Part shown: piece by piece, positions 25,972 to 34,660 of the stretch
Layout: each line of letters opens with the position of its first letter
How positions within the stretch are numbered: the first letter of the stretch is position 1
From: Candidatus Methanoperedens sp.
GTDB lineage: Archaea > Halobacteriota > Methanosarcinia > Methanosarcinales > Methanoperedenaceae
Assembly (NCBI GenBank): GCA_026552955.1
Contig: JAPMTS010000020.1
Span: 1-52,651 of the forward strand
Length of the DNA: 52,651 bases
Direction: 5' to 3'
The notes under the pieces: model-generated
Databases searched by the model: none
Seen by the model: the letters and a program-made list of their open reading frames with translations, nothing else
What the model was told of the DNA's origin: nothing
Program-made: the position numbers and the translations under genes

Positions 25972-26832
25972 TTATTTCACTTCCAGTGACTGTTTACTTT
26001 CCAGTAATCTCTCCCAGGGATCTTTTTTCCTTTTCAGGACAGTAAATATGGTGAACTCCTCAGGTCTTAATCCTTTCTTAAGTTCTTTCCATTCCAGTGG
26101 CGTAGATACCGGCGCATCGGGCTGTGCTCGCAGGCTGTAGGGGGCGATCATAGTCTTTCCCTGTGTATTTTGCAGGTAATCAATAAAAACTGTTCCAGGA
26201 TCTTGAGAGTTTCTGAACTCGGATACAACAAGATCAGATCCCCTTGCAAGAAACTTTCCGAATTGATGAACAAATTCTCTTGTCTGCTTGAAATTATAAC
26301 CTTTGGTAATGGGAAGGACAACATGTAGTCCTTTTTTGCCTGAGGTTTTGACAAATGACCTGAAATTGAGTTCATCCAGCTTTTCTTTCAGTAAGAAAGC
26401 GATATCAATGACATTATCAAAGGAACAGGGAGGTTCAGGATCTATATCAAAAAACACAAGATCAGGTGATTCATAATTATCAATTGTTGATAGAGTGATG
26501 TTTATCTCGATCGCGGCCAGGTTGGCCATCCATATAAGGGTGTCAAGGTTGTTGCCAATTATGTATTTTATCTCCCTTTTTGCTATCTGCGAATATGTAT
26601 TGAAAGTATCAACCCACGCCGGAATGCCTGCAGGCACATCTTTTTCATAGAATCCATCTTTATCGATACCATCGGGGTATCTGTTCATCACTATTGCCCG
26701 GTTCTTCATGAATCCCAGCATCATGGGCGCGATCCGGATATAGTATTCGATAACCCGGGATTTCTTCAATTCCAGACCGGGATAGAGGATCTTCTCCAGA
26801 TTGGTAAATGATACTTTGGTGAGATCGTTCAT
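25972..26832 (-). CDS. LigD-type primase-polymerase (PolDom)
   Basis: The protein has 286 residues. It is the NHEJ polymerase domain of the archaeo-eukaryotic primase superfamily. Visible motifs are VFFDIDPEPP (catalytic DxD), SGKKGLHVVLPI, and the third acidic motif FIDYLQN with the downstream APYSLR. It fills gaps and adds nucleotides, often ribonucleotides, at broken ends. It is the first gene of the PolDom-Ku-ligase/PE-DUF72 operon. The upstream 104 bp hold the promoter shared with a divergent small gene. Confidence 0.94.
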   Translation of the reverse strand: MNDLTKVSFTNLEKILYPGLELKKSRVIEYYIRIAPMMLGFMKNRAIVMNRYPDGIDKDGFYEKDVPAGIPAWVDTFNTYSQIAKREIKYIIGNNLDTLIWMANLAAIEINITLSTIDNYESPDLVFFDIDPEPPCSFDNVIDIAFLLKEKLDELNFRSFVKTSGKKGLHVVLPITKGYNFKQTREFVHQFGKFLARGSDLVVSEFRNSQDPGTVFIDYLQNTQGKTMIAPYSLRAQPDAPVSTPLEWKELKKGLRPEEFTIFTVLKRKKDPWERLLESKQSLEVK

Positions 26833-26904
26833 TTATAATTATATTATCGAATGTGTTAATAAATGAATATGCAGCATGAAATCGTGATTGACAAAATAGA
26901 AATA

Positions 26905-26912
26905 TTTATATA
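26905..26912 (+). promoter_or_regulatory. TATA box of the divergent small gene
   Basis: TTTATATA lies about 25 bp before the ATG at 26937 and no ribosome binding site is present. This spacing predicts a leaderless transcript. Confidence 0.5.
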
Positions 26913-26936
26913 TGATTATTATCAGTATCATCAATT

Positions 26937-27194
26937 ATGAAAAAAGATTACCTACGATATATTTTAAGTGTCCTGACAAATGACCTTGAAACTCTCGCAA
27001 CCTCTGAACAGGTAATGAAATTTAAGAAAAAACATTGTGGAGTAAAATGGCAGAATACTCTTGAAAAAGACCTATTGAATTATGCGGACAATGCATTTAA
27101 ATTGGAACGGTGGATAGGAAACGTAGTGACTTTTATGATGGAGCATAATATCCATTCGAATTTACAGATAAATAATAATAATCATCTAAAGTAA
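26937..27194 (+). CDS. Small protein divergent from the NHEJ operon, unknown
   Basis: The protein has 85 residues, mostly helical by composition, basic in the first half, with a single cysteine in HCGVKW. No family is recognised. The TATA box at 26905-26912 places the transcription start at or near the ATG. It shares its promoter region with the NHEJ genes and may respond to the same signals, which is inference. Confidence 0.55.
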   Translation: MKKDYLRYILSVLTNDLETLATSEQVMKFKKKHCGVKWQNTLEKDLLNYADNAFKLERWIGNVVTFMMEHNIHSNLQINNNNHLK

Positions 27195-27547
27195 TATAAA
27201 AACGAAAAAAATATATAATGGATTTTTAATATGACTTTCTGACCCGGTTCAGGATAGGAACTCCAGACAGCATTTAAAGTTATCGACAAAACATATTAAG
27301 TGTTTACGGGAGAGTCTGGCCATGCGGTTTACTCTGCTTCTATTTTTGTTGACATAACCATACCTCAAATCCGGGATGGGCACAGTTGAATTTTGAAATA
27401 AATAGTATCTGATTTTAAGAAAAGCTGAAAATCTACGATGATGAGTATGATTATAATTATTTTATTATAAAAATTTTAAAACAGTAAATTATATATATTT
27501 GCCATTCAATAATGTATTATTACGTCATAACAAAGGTGATATTAACT
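27195..27547. other. Intergenic region without a gene
   Basis: No coding frame, tRNA or clear hairpin is seen. An AT-rich stretch (AAATTATATATATT, about 27484-27497) is the probable TATA element of the next gene, and GGTGAT at 27534-27539 is its ribosome binding site. Confidence 0.5.
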
Positions 27548-28216
27548 ATGAAATCTTGGATAATTGGATTATTATTTGTGTGTATAATTGTCGCTGGTGG
27601 AATAATTTATTCTTCAGGATTTGCCGCCAAAAATGCCGCCCCTGATGGACAGGGGGCTGGAAATGCACAAACCAGCACAGAAGCTCAGAATATGATGTCC
27701 ACGACCATTGATTCACTTGAAGCAGCACATTCTGATGATGAAAAAGTATCTGCAAGCGCACTGACATGTGTCATTAAGAACGTAGGAGACTATGTGGTTG
27801 ACCTTAGATTAAACAATCCAGGTATAGAAACCAGAACAGTCACAATTGACCCATCCGGAACAAAAGTGGATTTATTACCAGGCCAGACAAAAAGATTTGA
27901 TCTTCATCTTGGAAATGAAGTTTCCCTACTCAATCTCATGATGGATGATGGAACAGAACTTCACGTTGAGTCGCCACTCTGTACACCCTCCGGCAGTTCG
28001 GGAAGCAGCAGTCATGGATCCAGCGTTTCCACAACTCCGGAACAAGAGTCTTCCACAATCCCTCCAAATGAGGAAACATCCCCAACACCCCCCAAGACAA
28101 CCCAAACACCTCCTAAGATATCCCCACCTCCCCCGGTCCCGGAACTTTCTCCATTAGTATTGACATTAGCTGGTCTTTCAGGACTATTGCTGGTATCACG
28201 GATAAGGAAGAATTAA
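27548..28216 (+). CDS. Secreted protein with PEF-CTERM-like sorting tail
   Basis: The protein has 222 residues from the ATG at 27548, which has GGTGAT 8 nt upstream; the longer frame from 27512 lacks this. A signal peptide or anchor covers residues 1-25. A beta-rich domain with two cysteines (ALTCVIKN and SPLCTP) follows, then a Ser/Thr/Pro-rich linker, then PVPELSP, a hydrophobic stretch and RIRKN. That tail resembles archaeal PEF-CTERM signals. It is probably a surface protein. No function is recognised. Confidence 0.72.
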   Translation: MKSWIIGLLFVCIIVAGGIIYSSGFAAKNAAPDGQGAGNAQTSTEAQNMMSTTIDSLEAAHSDDEKVSASALTCVIKNVGDYVVDLRLNNPGIETRTVTIDPSGTKVDLLPGQTKRFDLHLGNEVSLLNLMMDDGTELHVESPLCTPSGSSGSSSHGSSVSTTPEQESSTIPPNEETSPTPPKTTQTPPKISPPPPVPELSPLVLTLAGLSGLLLVSRIRKN

Positions 28217-28494
28217 GAAACAAATAAACAGAACTGTAATTAGAAGGGAAAAAAGAACAAAGAGAAATATCCTGCAACGTTTTGCGTGGATATGTCTCCT
28301 TTCCATTTTTTGCAGGAAAAGAAGGTACCTTGAAAACGGGTGAAAAAATATTTTCCCCTTAAACAATCCTCAAATTTTGCAGCCACTAATACCACATAAT
28401 CTTATATACTATCATGAAAAGAATATTGATTGTGAACCAGGCCGTAGGATATGTTCCTCAAACAAATCAAGAGAACATTTTGGGAGAAAAACTC

Positions 28495-28716
28495 ATGAAA
28501 TCAAGTACCGACCGCTATAAGTATATGTCAATACGACAATTACAGGACCTTTCGAACGATTTGAAAGAAGAAGCAAAAAGCGATCCATCACGTGATATAG
28601 AGTATCATATTGTTTATAAAGCCCTGGAAGATAAGATCAGGGAAAGGGACAGGAATAGGCCAAAGTGTATTCCTACTCGTTTTGAGCACGATCTTGATCT
28701 AATGGAAGAATTTTGA
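28495..28716 (+). CDS. Small hydrophilic protein, unknown
   Basis: The protein has 73 residues, highly charged and helical. The frame is open from an ATG at 28414, but the TATA box (TTATATAC, 28402-28409) is too close to that ATG. The ATG at 28495 has GGGAG 8 nt upstream and fits a transcript starting near 28430. No family recognised. Confidence 0.5.
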   Translation: MKSSTDRYKYMSIRQLQDLSNDLKEEAKSDPSRDIEYHIVYKALEDKIRERDRNRPKCIPTRFEHDLDLMEEF

Positions 28717-28741
28717 AAAATTTTTTCTGATCGGGAGAAAT

Positions 28742-29131
28742 CTATCTTCCTTCAAAGAACAGAACCTCGTCGGCATCAACGACAGTGGCTTCGCCAAGAT
28801 CGCAGCATTCAGTACGGCGAACCCGCCCGCGCCCTCTCATTTCCAATTGGAGGCGGGCAAGCTGGAACTCCGATTCCTCATAAAACTCAGGTGTCTTCTG
28901 GATTACCCTGTGCATTGAAACCTGCTTTTCACGAATTCGTACAATCAGGCCTGATGTACCTGGCCTCAAGTCTTCCTGGCTTGTTGAAGTAAGAAATATA
29001 AGATCCCCTACATTCGTTTCCAGCAATGAACGGAAATTATGCGGGCTCCTGATCTCTATGGTCTTGATCTTTTCATGTTCTAGATCACTCAGGACATTAT
29101 GTGATATTCCGCTCAATACTATATGGCGCAT
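28742..29131 (-). CDS. DUF473 family protein
   Basis: The protein has 129 residues from the ATG at 29131, which follows the stop of the PAC2 gene by 4 bp with GGGTGAT overlapping that stop. The longer frame to 29218 runs inside the PAC2 gene and is unlikely. The pattern IEIRSPHNF, VGDLIFLTSTSQEDL.PGTSG and VSMHRV fits DUF473, a conserved family of methanogens and relatives with unknown function. It is coupled to the proteasome-assembly-like gene. Confidence 0.8.
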   Translation of the reverse strand: MRHIVLSGISHNVLSDLEHEKIKTIEIRSPHNFRSLLETNVGDLIFLTSTSQEDLRPGTSGLIVRIREKQVSMHRVIQKTPEFYEESEFQLARLQLEMRGRGRVRRTECCDLGEATVVDADEVLFFEGR

Positions 29132-29135
29132 GAAA

Positions 29136-29879
29136 TCACCCGTACATTGGGAATTCTTTCCTGGGCGGTGCAGCCGATTCAGTAGTTTTGACCTGATCCG
29201 CAAGTTTTGACAGTTCAAGTTCTATCTGGTCAGCCTGGCCCAGCAATTTCTCCGTATCAATTACCATGTGATATATTTTATTAAGAACAGTAATTACCTG
29301 GACAGCAGCTCTTGGGTCGGGATTGGGGCCGGGTGTCTCACCCAGAAGACTTATCGCAGGCAAACCACGAAGATAACATTCTGTCATTATGCTTCCTGAA
29401 ATACCCGAAATAGTCCCTACCTGGAATATTTCTGTCTTATCTTTGATTTTCTCAAGCAATTCAACACTTGTTGCGCCTCCGAAAACCCGTCTTTCCCCGG
29501 TTGTAGTAGCTATTCCTGCTATTGAAACAATGTTCTTGGCATTAATTGACTGCATCCAGTCTATCAATACCTTGCTGATATCATATGATGCAGAGGGATG
29601 TATGGGTATATCGGAGATTATTACTACGATCTCTTTTTCAGGAGCCTCGTAAATGCGAACAGGCATATAGACGATCCCGTTAAAAAGAACGGCCAGTGGA
29701 GGAAAGTATTTGGAATCAATAGAGCCCATATATTTCATTCCAAGTTCTTCAATTATATGCTGGCAGGTTATGTTCCCTACAAGACCTATGCCCGGAAACC
29801 CTTCGATAATTAATGGATTCTTTGATTTCAGAGGTTCATTGATGATTTTCACGAATTGTTCTGATGTTTCTGATGCCAT
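29136..29879 (-). CDS. PAC2 family (proteasome assembly chaperone-like) protein
   Basis: The protein has 247 residues. The signature NPLIIEGFPGIGLVG and the later SIAGIATTTGERRVFG with LLGETPG match the archaeal PAC2 family (COG2047). Some members (PbaA/PbaB) interact with the proteasome, but the role of most is unsettled. The C-terminal region is a helical extension. It is first in a two-gene operon with DUF473 and divergent from the DNA polymerase D small subunit. Confidence 0.9.
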   Translation of the reverse strand: MASETSEQFVKIINEPLKSKNPLIIEGFPGIGLVGNITCQHIIEELGMKYMGSIDSKYFPPLAVLFNGIVYMPVRIYEAPEKEIVVIISDIPIHPSASYDISKVLIDWMQSINAKNIVSIAGIATTTGERRVFGGATSVELLEKIKDKTEIFQVGTISGISGSIMTECYLRGLPAISLLGETPGPNPDPRAAVQVITVLNKIYHMVIDTEKLLGQADQIELELSKLADQVKTTESAAPPRKEFPMYG

Positions 29880-29991
29880 ACTTCCACCTAACTGGTTATT
29901 AGGTCTAAACTAAATAAAAGCATCGATATAAGATCGAGGAAAATCTTATCTCTTTTCGAACCTATATGGTTTAAAATATGGAGACAGGTAC

Positions 29992-31446
29992 ATGGAGACA
30001 GGCGAGATAATCCAGATTTTTGCCGAATCCGGATTCCAGATAGACCCGCAGGCGCTTGACGCCATGAGAACAAGCTCCCATGAACAAATACAACGTGTTG
30101 TTAAGACAATGGATAGTTCTGTTCTCGTTGTGGGGATTGAGCATATACGCCCTCTTGTACAGGATCCGCTGCAAAAGCACATATCATTGCCTTTACCTGA
30201 AATACCAATAAAGAAAGACCCTACGCCGATAATGAAAAAGGTATTGGAAAGTCCGGTCACAATACTTAAAGATATTACAAACCAGTCCACCTGCATCGGG
30301 GAATATACCGAATTTGTGCAGTATTTCAGGGACCGCTACAGTTCCCTGGGTGAAATCCTTCGAAAAAGACTTGGCGCAAGACCCATTGAAAGCCTGAAAA
30401 AGAGAAATCTTGACACAAGGGAGCCTTTGTCTGTGATCGGTATGGTACTGGATATAAAAACGACCTCCAATGGCCATAAACTTATCCAGATAGAGGACAC
30501 AACAGGAACATTACGGATCTTGATCCATAAGGAAAGAGATAAAGAACTGTTTGATTTGGCAAATCATATCCTGCTTGATGAGGTTATTGGGATAACAGGT
30601 ACACTATCTTCCGATAGTAATCTTATGTTTGTGAACAGGATATCGTGGCCTGACATTCCCAATTCCCAGAAAATCACCCTGGACGGGAAAAAAGCAGTAG
30701 GAAAAGCAGTGTTCATTTCCGATATTCATGTTGGCAGCAAGACTTTTCTGGAAGATTCCTGGCTTCGGTTCATCGACTGGCTGGGGGATGAAATAAATTA
30801 TCTTGTTATTGCAGGCGATGTGGTTGATGGGATCGGGATTTTTCCCGGTCAGGATAAGGAACTTGCCATTTCCGATATATATGAACAATATGAAAAAGCA
30901 GCCCAGTATTTGAACGCAGTTCCAAAACATATCAAGATCATTATTTCACCGGGAAACCATGATGCTGTGAGACAAGCTGAACCGCAGCCCCGTTTTCCTG
31001 AGAGAATTACCAAACTGTTTCGCAATGATATTATTTTTGTCGGAAATCCTGCCATGGTGGATATCGGGGTAAAAGTCCTTATCTATCATGGAAGGTCTAT
31101 GGATGATATTATTGCAAGCATCCCCGGGTTTTCATATACGGAACCAAACAAACCAATGAATGAAATGCTAAAACTGAGGCACCTTTCACCGATATACGGA
31201 GGAAGAGTATCAATAGCGCCGGAGAAAAAAGATCATTTCGTGATCGATGAAATTCCCGACATCCTTCATTGCGGCCATGTTCATACCGTTGGGGTTTCGC
31301 GCTATAGGGATGTGCTTATGATCAATAGTGGTACATGGCAGAGCCAGACCGAATTCCAAAAACGGATGAACCTGATGCCTGTACCGGCAAGAGCTACTCT
31401 TGTTGACCTGTCTGGAATGGAATACAAAATAATGGATTTTAATTGA
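29992..31446 (+). CDS. polB: DNA polymerase D (Pol II) small subunit DP1
   Basis: The protein has 484 residues. It contains an OB fold (about 145-205) and a calcineurin-like phosphoesterase domain with DIHVG, AGDVVDG, GNHD and GHVH motifs, which carry the metal ligands of the 3'-5' proofreading nuclease. It pairs with the large subunit DP2, which is not in this window. The chosen ATG at 29992 is the second of two copies of ATGGAGACAGG; the first (29978) is out of frame. The next gene follows by 3 bp. Confidence 0.95.
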   Translation: METGEIIQIFAESGFQIDPQALDAMRTSSHEQIQRVVKTMDSSVLVVGIEHIRPLVQDPLQKHISLPLPEIPIKKDPTPIMKKVLESPVTILKDITNQSTCIGEYTEFVQYFRDRYSSLGEILRKRLGARPIESLKKRNLDTREPLSVIGMVLDIKTTSNGHKLIQIEDTTGTLRILIHKERDKELFDLANHILLDEVIGITGTLSSDSNLMFVNRISWPDIPNSQKITLDGKKAVGKAVFISDIHVGSKTFLEDSWLRFIDWLGDEINYLVIAGDVVDGIGIFPGQDKELAISDIYEQYEKAAQYLNAVPKHIKIIISPGNHDAVRQAEPQPRFPERITKLFRNDIIFVGNPAMVDIGVKVLIYHGRSMDDIIASIPGFSYTEPNKPMNEMLKLRHLSPIYGGRVSIAPEKKDHFVIDEIPDILHCGHVHTVGVSRYRDVLMINSGTWQSQTEFQKRMNLMPVPARATLVDLSGMEYKIMDFN

Positions 31447-31449
31447 GAT

Positions 31450-32250
31450 ATGTTGAACAATACCTATATTCATATACCTTGTATCGGCTCTTCAACAGAG
31501 CGGATGATATGGAAATCCGGGATAAAAAGCTGGGATGATTTTCTTATAAATCATGGGACGCTAAAAGCAACCAAAAAAAAGCAGCGTTTATTATATTCAG
31601 GAGTTGAAGAATCAATTGAACAACTTTCAGGTAAAAATCATGTTTTTTTTGCACGCCGGCTTTTGCCCTGTCATCATTGGAGGGCTTACAGGCAATTTGA
31701 AGAAAAAACCGCTTTTGTGGATATAGAGACCACGGGTTTATCTTCGCAATCCGACAGCATAACGATAATAGGTATATACAACGGGAAGGAAACAAAAACA
31801 TATATCAAGGGCATTAACCTTCATGAAGTAACAGAAGAACTGGCAAAGTACAAACAGCTGGTTACCTTCAATGGCGCACGTTTTGATCTTCCTTTTATCG
31901 AACATGAATTTCCGGGATTTTTCAATCACCTGCACATCGACCTGATGTATCCCTTAAAAAATATCGGATATAGCGGCGGTCTAAAGAAGATCGAATGTTC
32001 ACTCGGGATAAGAAGAAGCGAAGAAACAGTGGGTATATCCGGTTTTGAAGCCGTGCGTTTGTGGAATAAATATAAAAAAGGGGATGATGAAGCCCTGGAA
32101 GTGCTAATCAAATACAATAAAGAAGATGTTGTAAATCTAAAGACCATTATTGAAATGACGTATCAGAAAATGATAGATAATGAGGTTGCACCAAAAGAAA
32201 GAAAAAGTACTCATAGTTTTTCAAATGAGACCGAATGTTGTCTCAAATAA
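31450..32250 (+). CDS. YprB-like RNase H-fold nuclease
   Basis: The protein has 266 residues. Residues from about 88 show a DEDD exonuclease pattern: FVDIETTGL, then LVTFNGARFDLPF, and YNKEDVVNL near the end. This matches COG3359/YprB-like predicted exonucleases. It lies 3 bp after the polymerase D small subunit, so a role in replication or repair is plausible. Its stop overlaps the convergent permease gene by 8 bp. Confidence 0.86.
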   Translation: MLNNTYIHIPCIGSSTERMIWKSGIKSWDDFLINHGTLKATKKKQRLLYSGVEESIEQLSGKNHVFFARRLLPCHHWRAYRQFEEKTAFVDIETTGLSSQSDSITIIGIYNGKETKTYIKGINLHEVTEELAKYKQLVTFNGARFDLPFIEHEFPGFFNHLHIDLMYPLKNIGYSGGLKKIECSLGIRRSEETVGISGFEAVRLWNKYKKGDDEALEVLIKYNKEDVVNLKTIIEMTYQKMIDNEVAPKERKSTHSFSNETECCLK

Positions 32251-32992
32251 GACCATATAGAAGTTTTCCTGCAACAAATAACAAAACGAGAGCAAATAAA
32301 TTGCTGATTCCTTTTGAGGAAACGTGCTTGAAGATTATTTTTGAACCTATCTGGGCACCTGCAAAAGCAGCTAATCCTGCATAAAATAATACTCTTATAT
32401 CCAGCGTCTGGGTTCCAAAAACAAGATGACCCGCAAATCCGGAGAATGAAGTGAATGTGATAATAAATGCAGAGGTTGCGACTGCATTTTTTATTTCCAA
32501 TCCGATAATTAGAAGAAGAGGTACGATAAAAGTGCCTCCACCAATACCAACCAGAGAGGATATTATCCCAAAAATAAATGCAAGACCCGTCCCAATCAAA
32601 TTCCTCTTATTTTTTCCATCTTTGACCATGAAGCCAATATTGGAAAAAAATAATATGCGCAAGGCTGCGATAAAAAGTATGACTGAAAGGAGCAGGATTA
32701 TGATCCTTGTTTCTATCCTGGATGCAAGATATGAACCGATAAGAGCACCTGCTATTGACGCTAAGATTAAGGGGTAAGCTATTCTTTTATCTACCAGCTG
32801 TTGTTTTAAATAAGTAATTGAAGCCGATGCTGTGGTTAGCATATTCAATAAAAGTGCCATAGGGATTGCCGCAAGAAGGGGAATGCCCAGCCAGAAAAAA
32901 AGAGGTGTGTAAATGATCGCTCCGCCAAGCCCCAGGATAGAGAAAAGGACAGCGATCATGAATGCTATTGCAATAATGGGGATTATATCCAT
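32243..32992 (-). CDS. TauE/SafE family permease
   Basis: The protein has 249 residues with about eight membrane helices and the two family repeats, each with a Gly-rich turn (FSILGLGGAIIYTPLFFW near residue 16 and SSLVGIGGGTFIVPLL near residue 144). Members export sulfite, sulfoacetate or other organosulfur anions. The substrate here is unknown. It appears to be a single gene, convergent with the nuclease and divergent from ccmE. Confidence 0.9.
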   Translation of the reverse strand: MDIIPIIAIAFMIAVLFSILGLGGAIIYTPLFFWLGIPLLAAIPMALLLNMLTTASASITYLKQQLVDKRIAYPLILASIAGALIGSYLASRIETRIIILLLSVILFIAALRILFFSNIGFMVKDGKNKRNLIGTGLAFIFGIISSLVGIGGGTFIVPLLLIIGLEIKNAVATSAFIITFTSFSGFAGHLVFGTQTLDIRVLFYAGLAAFAGAQIGSKIIFKHVSSKGISNLFALVLLFVAGKLLYGLI

Positions 32993-33078
32993 ATCTTATC
33001 ATAAACACATCGAAGGATTAATAATGCTTGGAAGAAACATTTAAGTTTAGGAAAACCATTTAGTTCGTAAGGATACAA

Positions 33079-33501
33079 ATGAATAAAAAAAGTCGTTTAA
33101 TATTAGGTATTTCGATCGTTGTTGTCTTATTTATATACATTTTGTTTTATTCTTCAGGAACCTACAAAGTATATGAGGTCAGTGAAGCTGTGGCAGCACG
33201 AGAAACCTTTGCTGGAAATTCTCCAATTACCGTTAATGGTACACTTATACCCGGAACTGATAAATGGGACCCATTAAATAACACCCTTACCTTTAAAATG
33301 ACTGATGGGATTGCAACAATGGATGTAGTATATATTGGTGACAAACCCAATATGGCAGCAGAGGCAGTAAGCATCCAGGCCATAGTTACAGGCCAATTCA
33401 ATAACAAGGTATTTGAAGCTTTCAAGATGCTGACCAAATGTCCTTCAAAATATGAGGGAGAAAATTCATTTAATGATACACAGGGAAAAGTGAAAAATTG
33501 A
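33079..33501 (+). CDS. ccmE: Cytochrome c maturation protein CcmE, CxxxY type
   Basis: The protein has 140 residues: one N-terminal membrane helix (about 7-26) and an OB-fold domain. The heme-binding motif is CPSKY (Cys121, Tyr125) in place of the HxxxY of classical bacterial CcmE. This cysteine form is known from archaea and some sulfate reducers. CcmE holds heme before it is attached to CxxCH motifs, so it serves the two multiheme cytochromes of this window. No other ccm genes are nearby. A candidate half-conserved inverted repeat (TTCGT, 6 nt, ACAAA) lies directly before the ATG. Confidence 0.92.
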   Translation: MNKKSRLILGISIVVVLFIYILFYSSGTYKVYEVSEAVAARETFAGNSPITVNGTLIPGTDKWDPLNNTLTFKMTDGIATMDVVYIGDKPNMAAEAVSIQAIVTGQFNNKVFEAFKMLTKCPSKYEGENSFNDTQGKVKN

Positions 33502-33562
33502 TTTTTTTTGCCCCTTCAAAATAACTTCATCTATGACAAAATTCATGACCGGAAACTATTTA

Positions 33563-33610
33563 ATTAACAATCGTTAATCTACTATTGTTCGTAGTATCAC
33601 GAATAATAGT
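33563..33610 (+). promoter_or_regulatory. Two inverted repeats at the metallopeptidase promoter
   Basis: The first repeat is ATTAAC-AATC-GTTAAT (33563-33578), perfect. The second is a 12-bp dyad ACTATTGTTCGT and ACGAATAATAGT separated by 6 bp (33581-33610), with one mismatch. They lie between a TATA-like TATTTAAT (about 33557-33564) and the gene start at 33630, where a repressor would block transcription. A related dyad occurs at 50921-50938. Confidence 0.55.
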
Positions 33611-33629
33611 TCAGAGGAAAAACAATCAA

Positions 33630-34151
33630 ATGGAAATAGAAAATTTCAAACAAAGAAAAGATTTCAACGGCCGCCTTGAAACTGCAAAGAGCCTGCCGGA
33701 CATCTTTGAAGTAGTGAAGGCTGCTGTCTGGGAATGCCAGAGAAAGAGCCGAGGAGGCCTGATGCTGGGGCTTGCCAATCTTGGAAATCATCCACAGGGA
33801 TTTTTCGGCGCATTCTATCCTGTTGGTTCAAATGTCATTGTGATGAATAAGATCCCACTTGAAAGGATCAAAGAGACAAGACTGGAGCTTTATAAACCTT
33901 ATGCATTCCATGTCCTTCTCCATGAATACCTGCACACATTAGGCTATATGAGTGAAAGCGGCGTCAGGCAGATGGCTCATGAGATCACAAGAGAAGTATT
34001 CGGGGAAGAGCACCTGGCGACCAGGATAGCTGCGAATACGGCACACTTTTTCCACAATCTTGTGTATCCTGATGCAACATGGCAGCCGGATGAGATGAAT
34101 TTGGAGCTTGTTGGTGGTTTCGACAGGGGATGCACAAGCTATATAGGTTAA
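33630..34151 (+). CDS. HExxH zinc metallopeptidase-like protein
   Basis: The protein has 173 residues from the ATG at 33630, preceded by GAGG; the longer frame from 33585 would begin inside the operator dyad. The motif HEYLH (98-102) with TLGYMSE just after is a zincin-type active site. No signal peptide is seen, so it is probably cytoplasmic. It is first in the co-directional oxidative-stress cluster. The family is not identified, and the substrate is unknown. Confidence 0.7.
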   Translation: MEIENFKQRKDFNGRLETAKSLPDIFEVVKAAVWECQRKSRGGLMLGLANLGNHPQGFFGAFYPVGSNVIVMNKIPLERIKETRLELYKPYAFHVLLHEYLHTLGYMSESGVRQMAHEITREVFGEEHLATRIAANTAHFFHNLVYPDATWQPDEMNLELVGGFDRGCTSYIG

Positions 34152-34259
34152 ATATGGCAAATCCGGATTCATCAAATAATTGTTAGTTTGATGTTCCCTA
34201 TGCACAACTATTCCTTTTATTATACTTGAAAGACAATCAATAATAAGGAGGCGGAAGTT

Positions 34260-34652
34260 ATGATAGATTATACCAGAGAGACAAAATTAAATGCAAAATC
34301 CGCAGTTGAAAAACTTACGGAGGACCTCAAAACAAACAAATGGGGGGTATTGAGTGTAATCGATGTTAAAAAGATCCTTTCAGAGAAATTGAACATTGAA
34401 TATGATGATTATTTTATCCTTGATGTCTGCAACCCGGGGCTTGCATATCAGGGTCTTCTGATAAATAAACAGGCGGGATTGATCCTGCCATGCAAGATAG
34501 TGGTTTATTCCGAGAAAGGAAAAACAAAGGTTTCATTATATAAGCCCACTGTTGCTTTGGGTACTGCAAGTTCGCTACCTGGATATGATAAACTGAGTAA
34601 CCTTGCTATTGAGGCGGAAGCGGGTTTAAAGAAAGTCATTGACCTTCAATAG
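34260..34652 (+). CDS. DUF302 protein
   Basis: The protein has 130 residues, the whole being a DUF302 domain (pattern VLSVIDVKKILSEKL then FILDVCNPGLAYQGL and ILPCKIVVY). The fold is known but not the activity; members often lie near redox or heme-related genes. AAGGAGG precedes the ATG, and a TATA-like stretch lies about 40 bp upstream, so a separate promoter may start the long cluster here. The next gene follows by 8 bp. Confidence 0.88.
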   Translation: MIDYTRETKLNAKSAVEKLTEDLKTNKWGVLSVIDVKKILSEKLNIEYDDYFILDVCNPGLAYQGLLINKQAGLILPCKIVVYSEKGKTKVSLYKPTVALGTASSLPGYDKLSNLAIEAEAGLKKVIDLQ

Positions 34653-34660
34653 GTGAAAAA

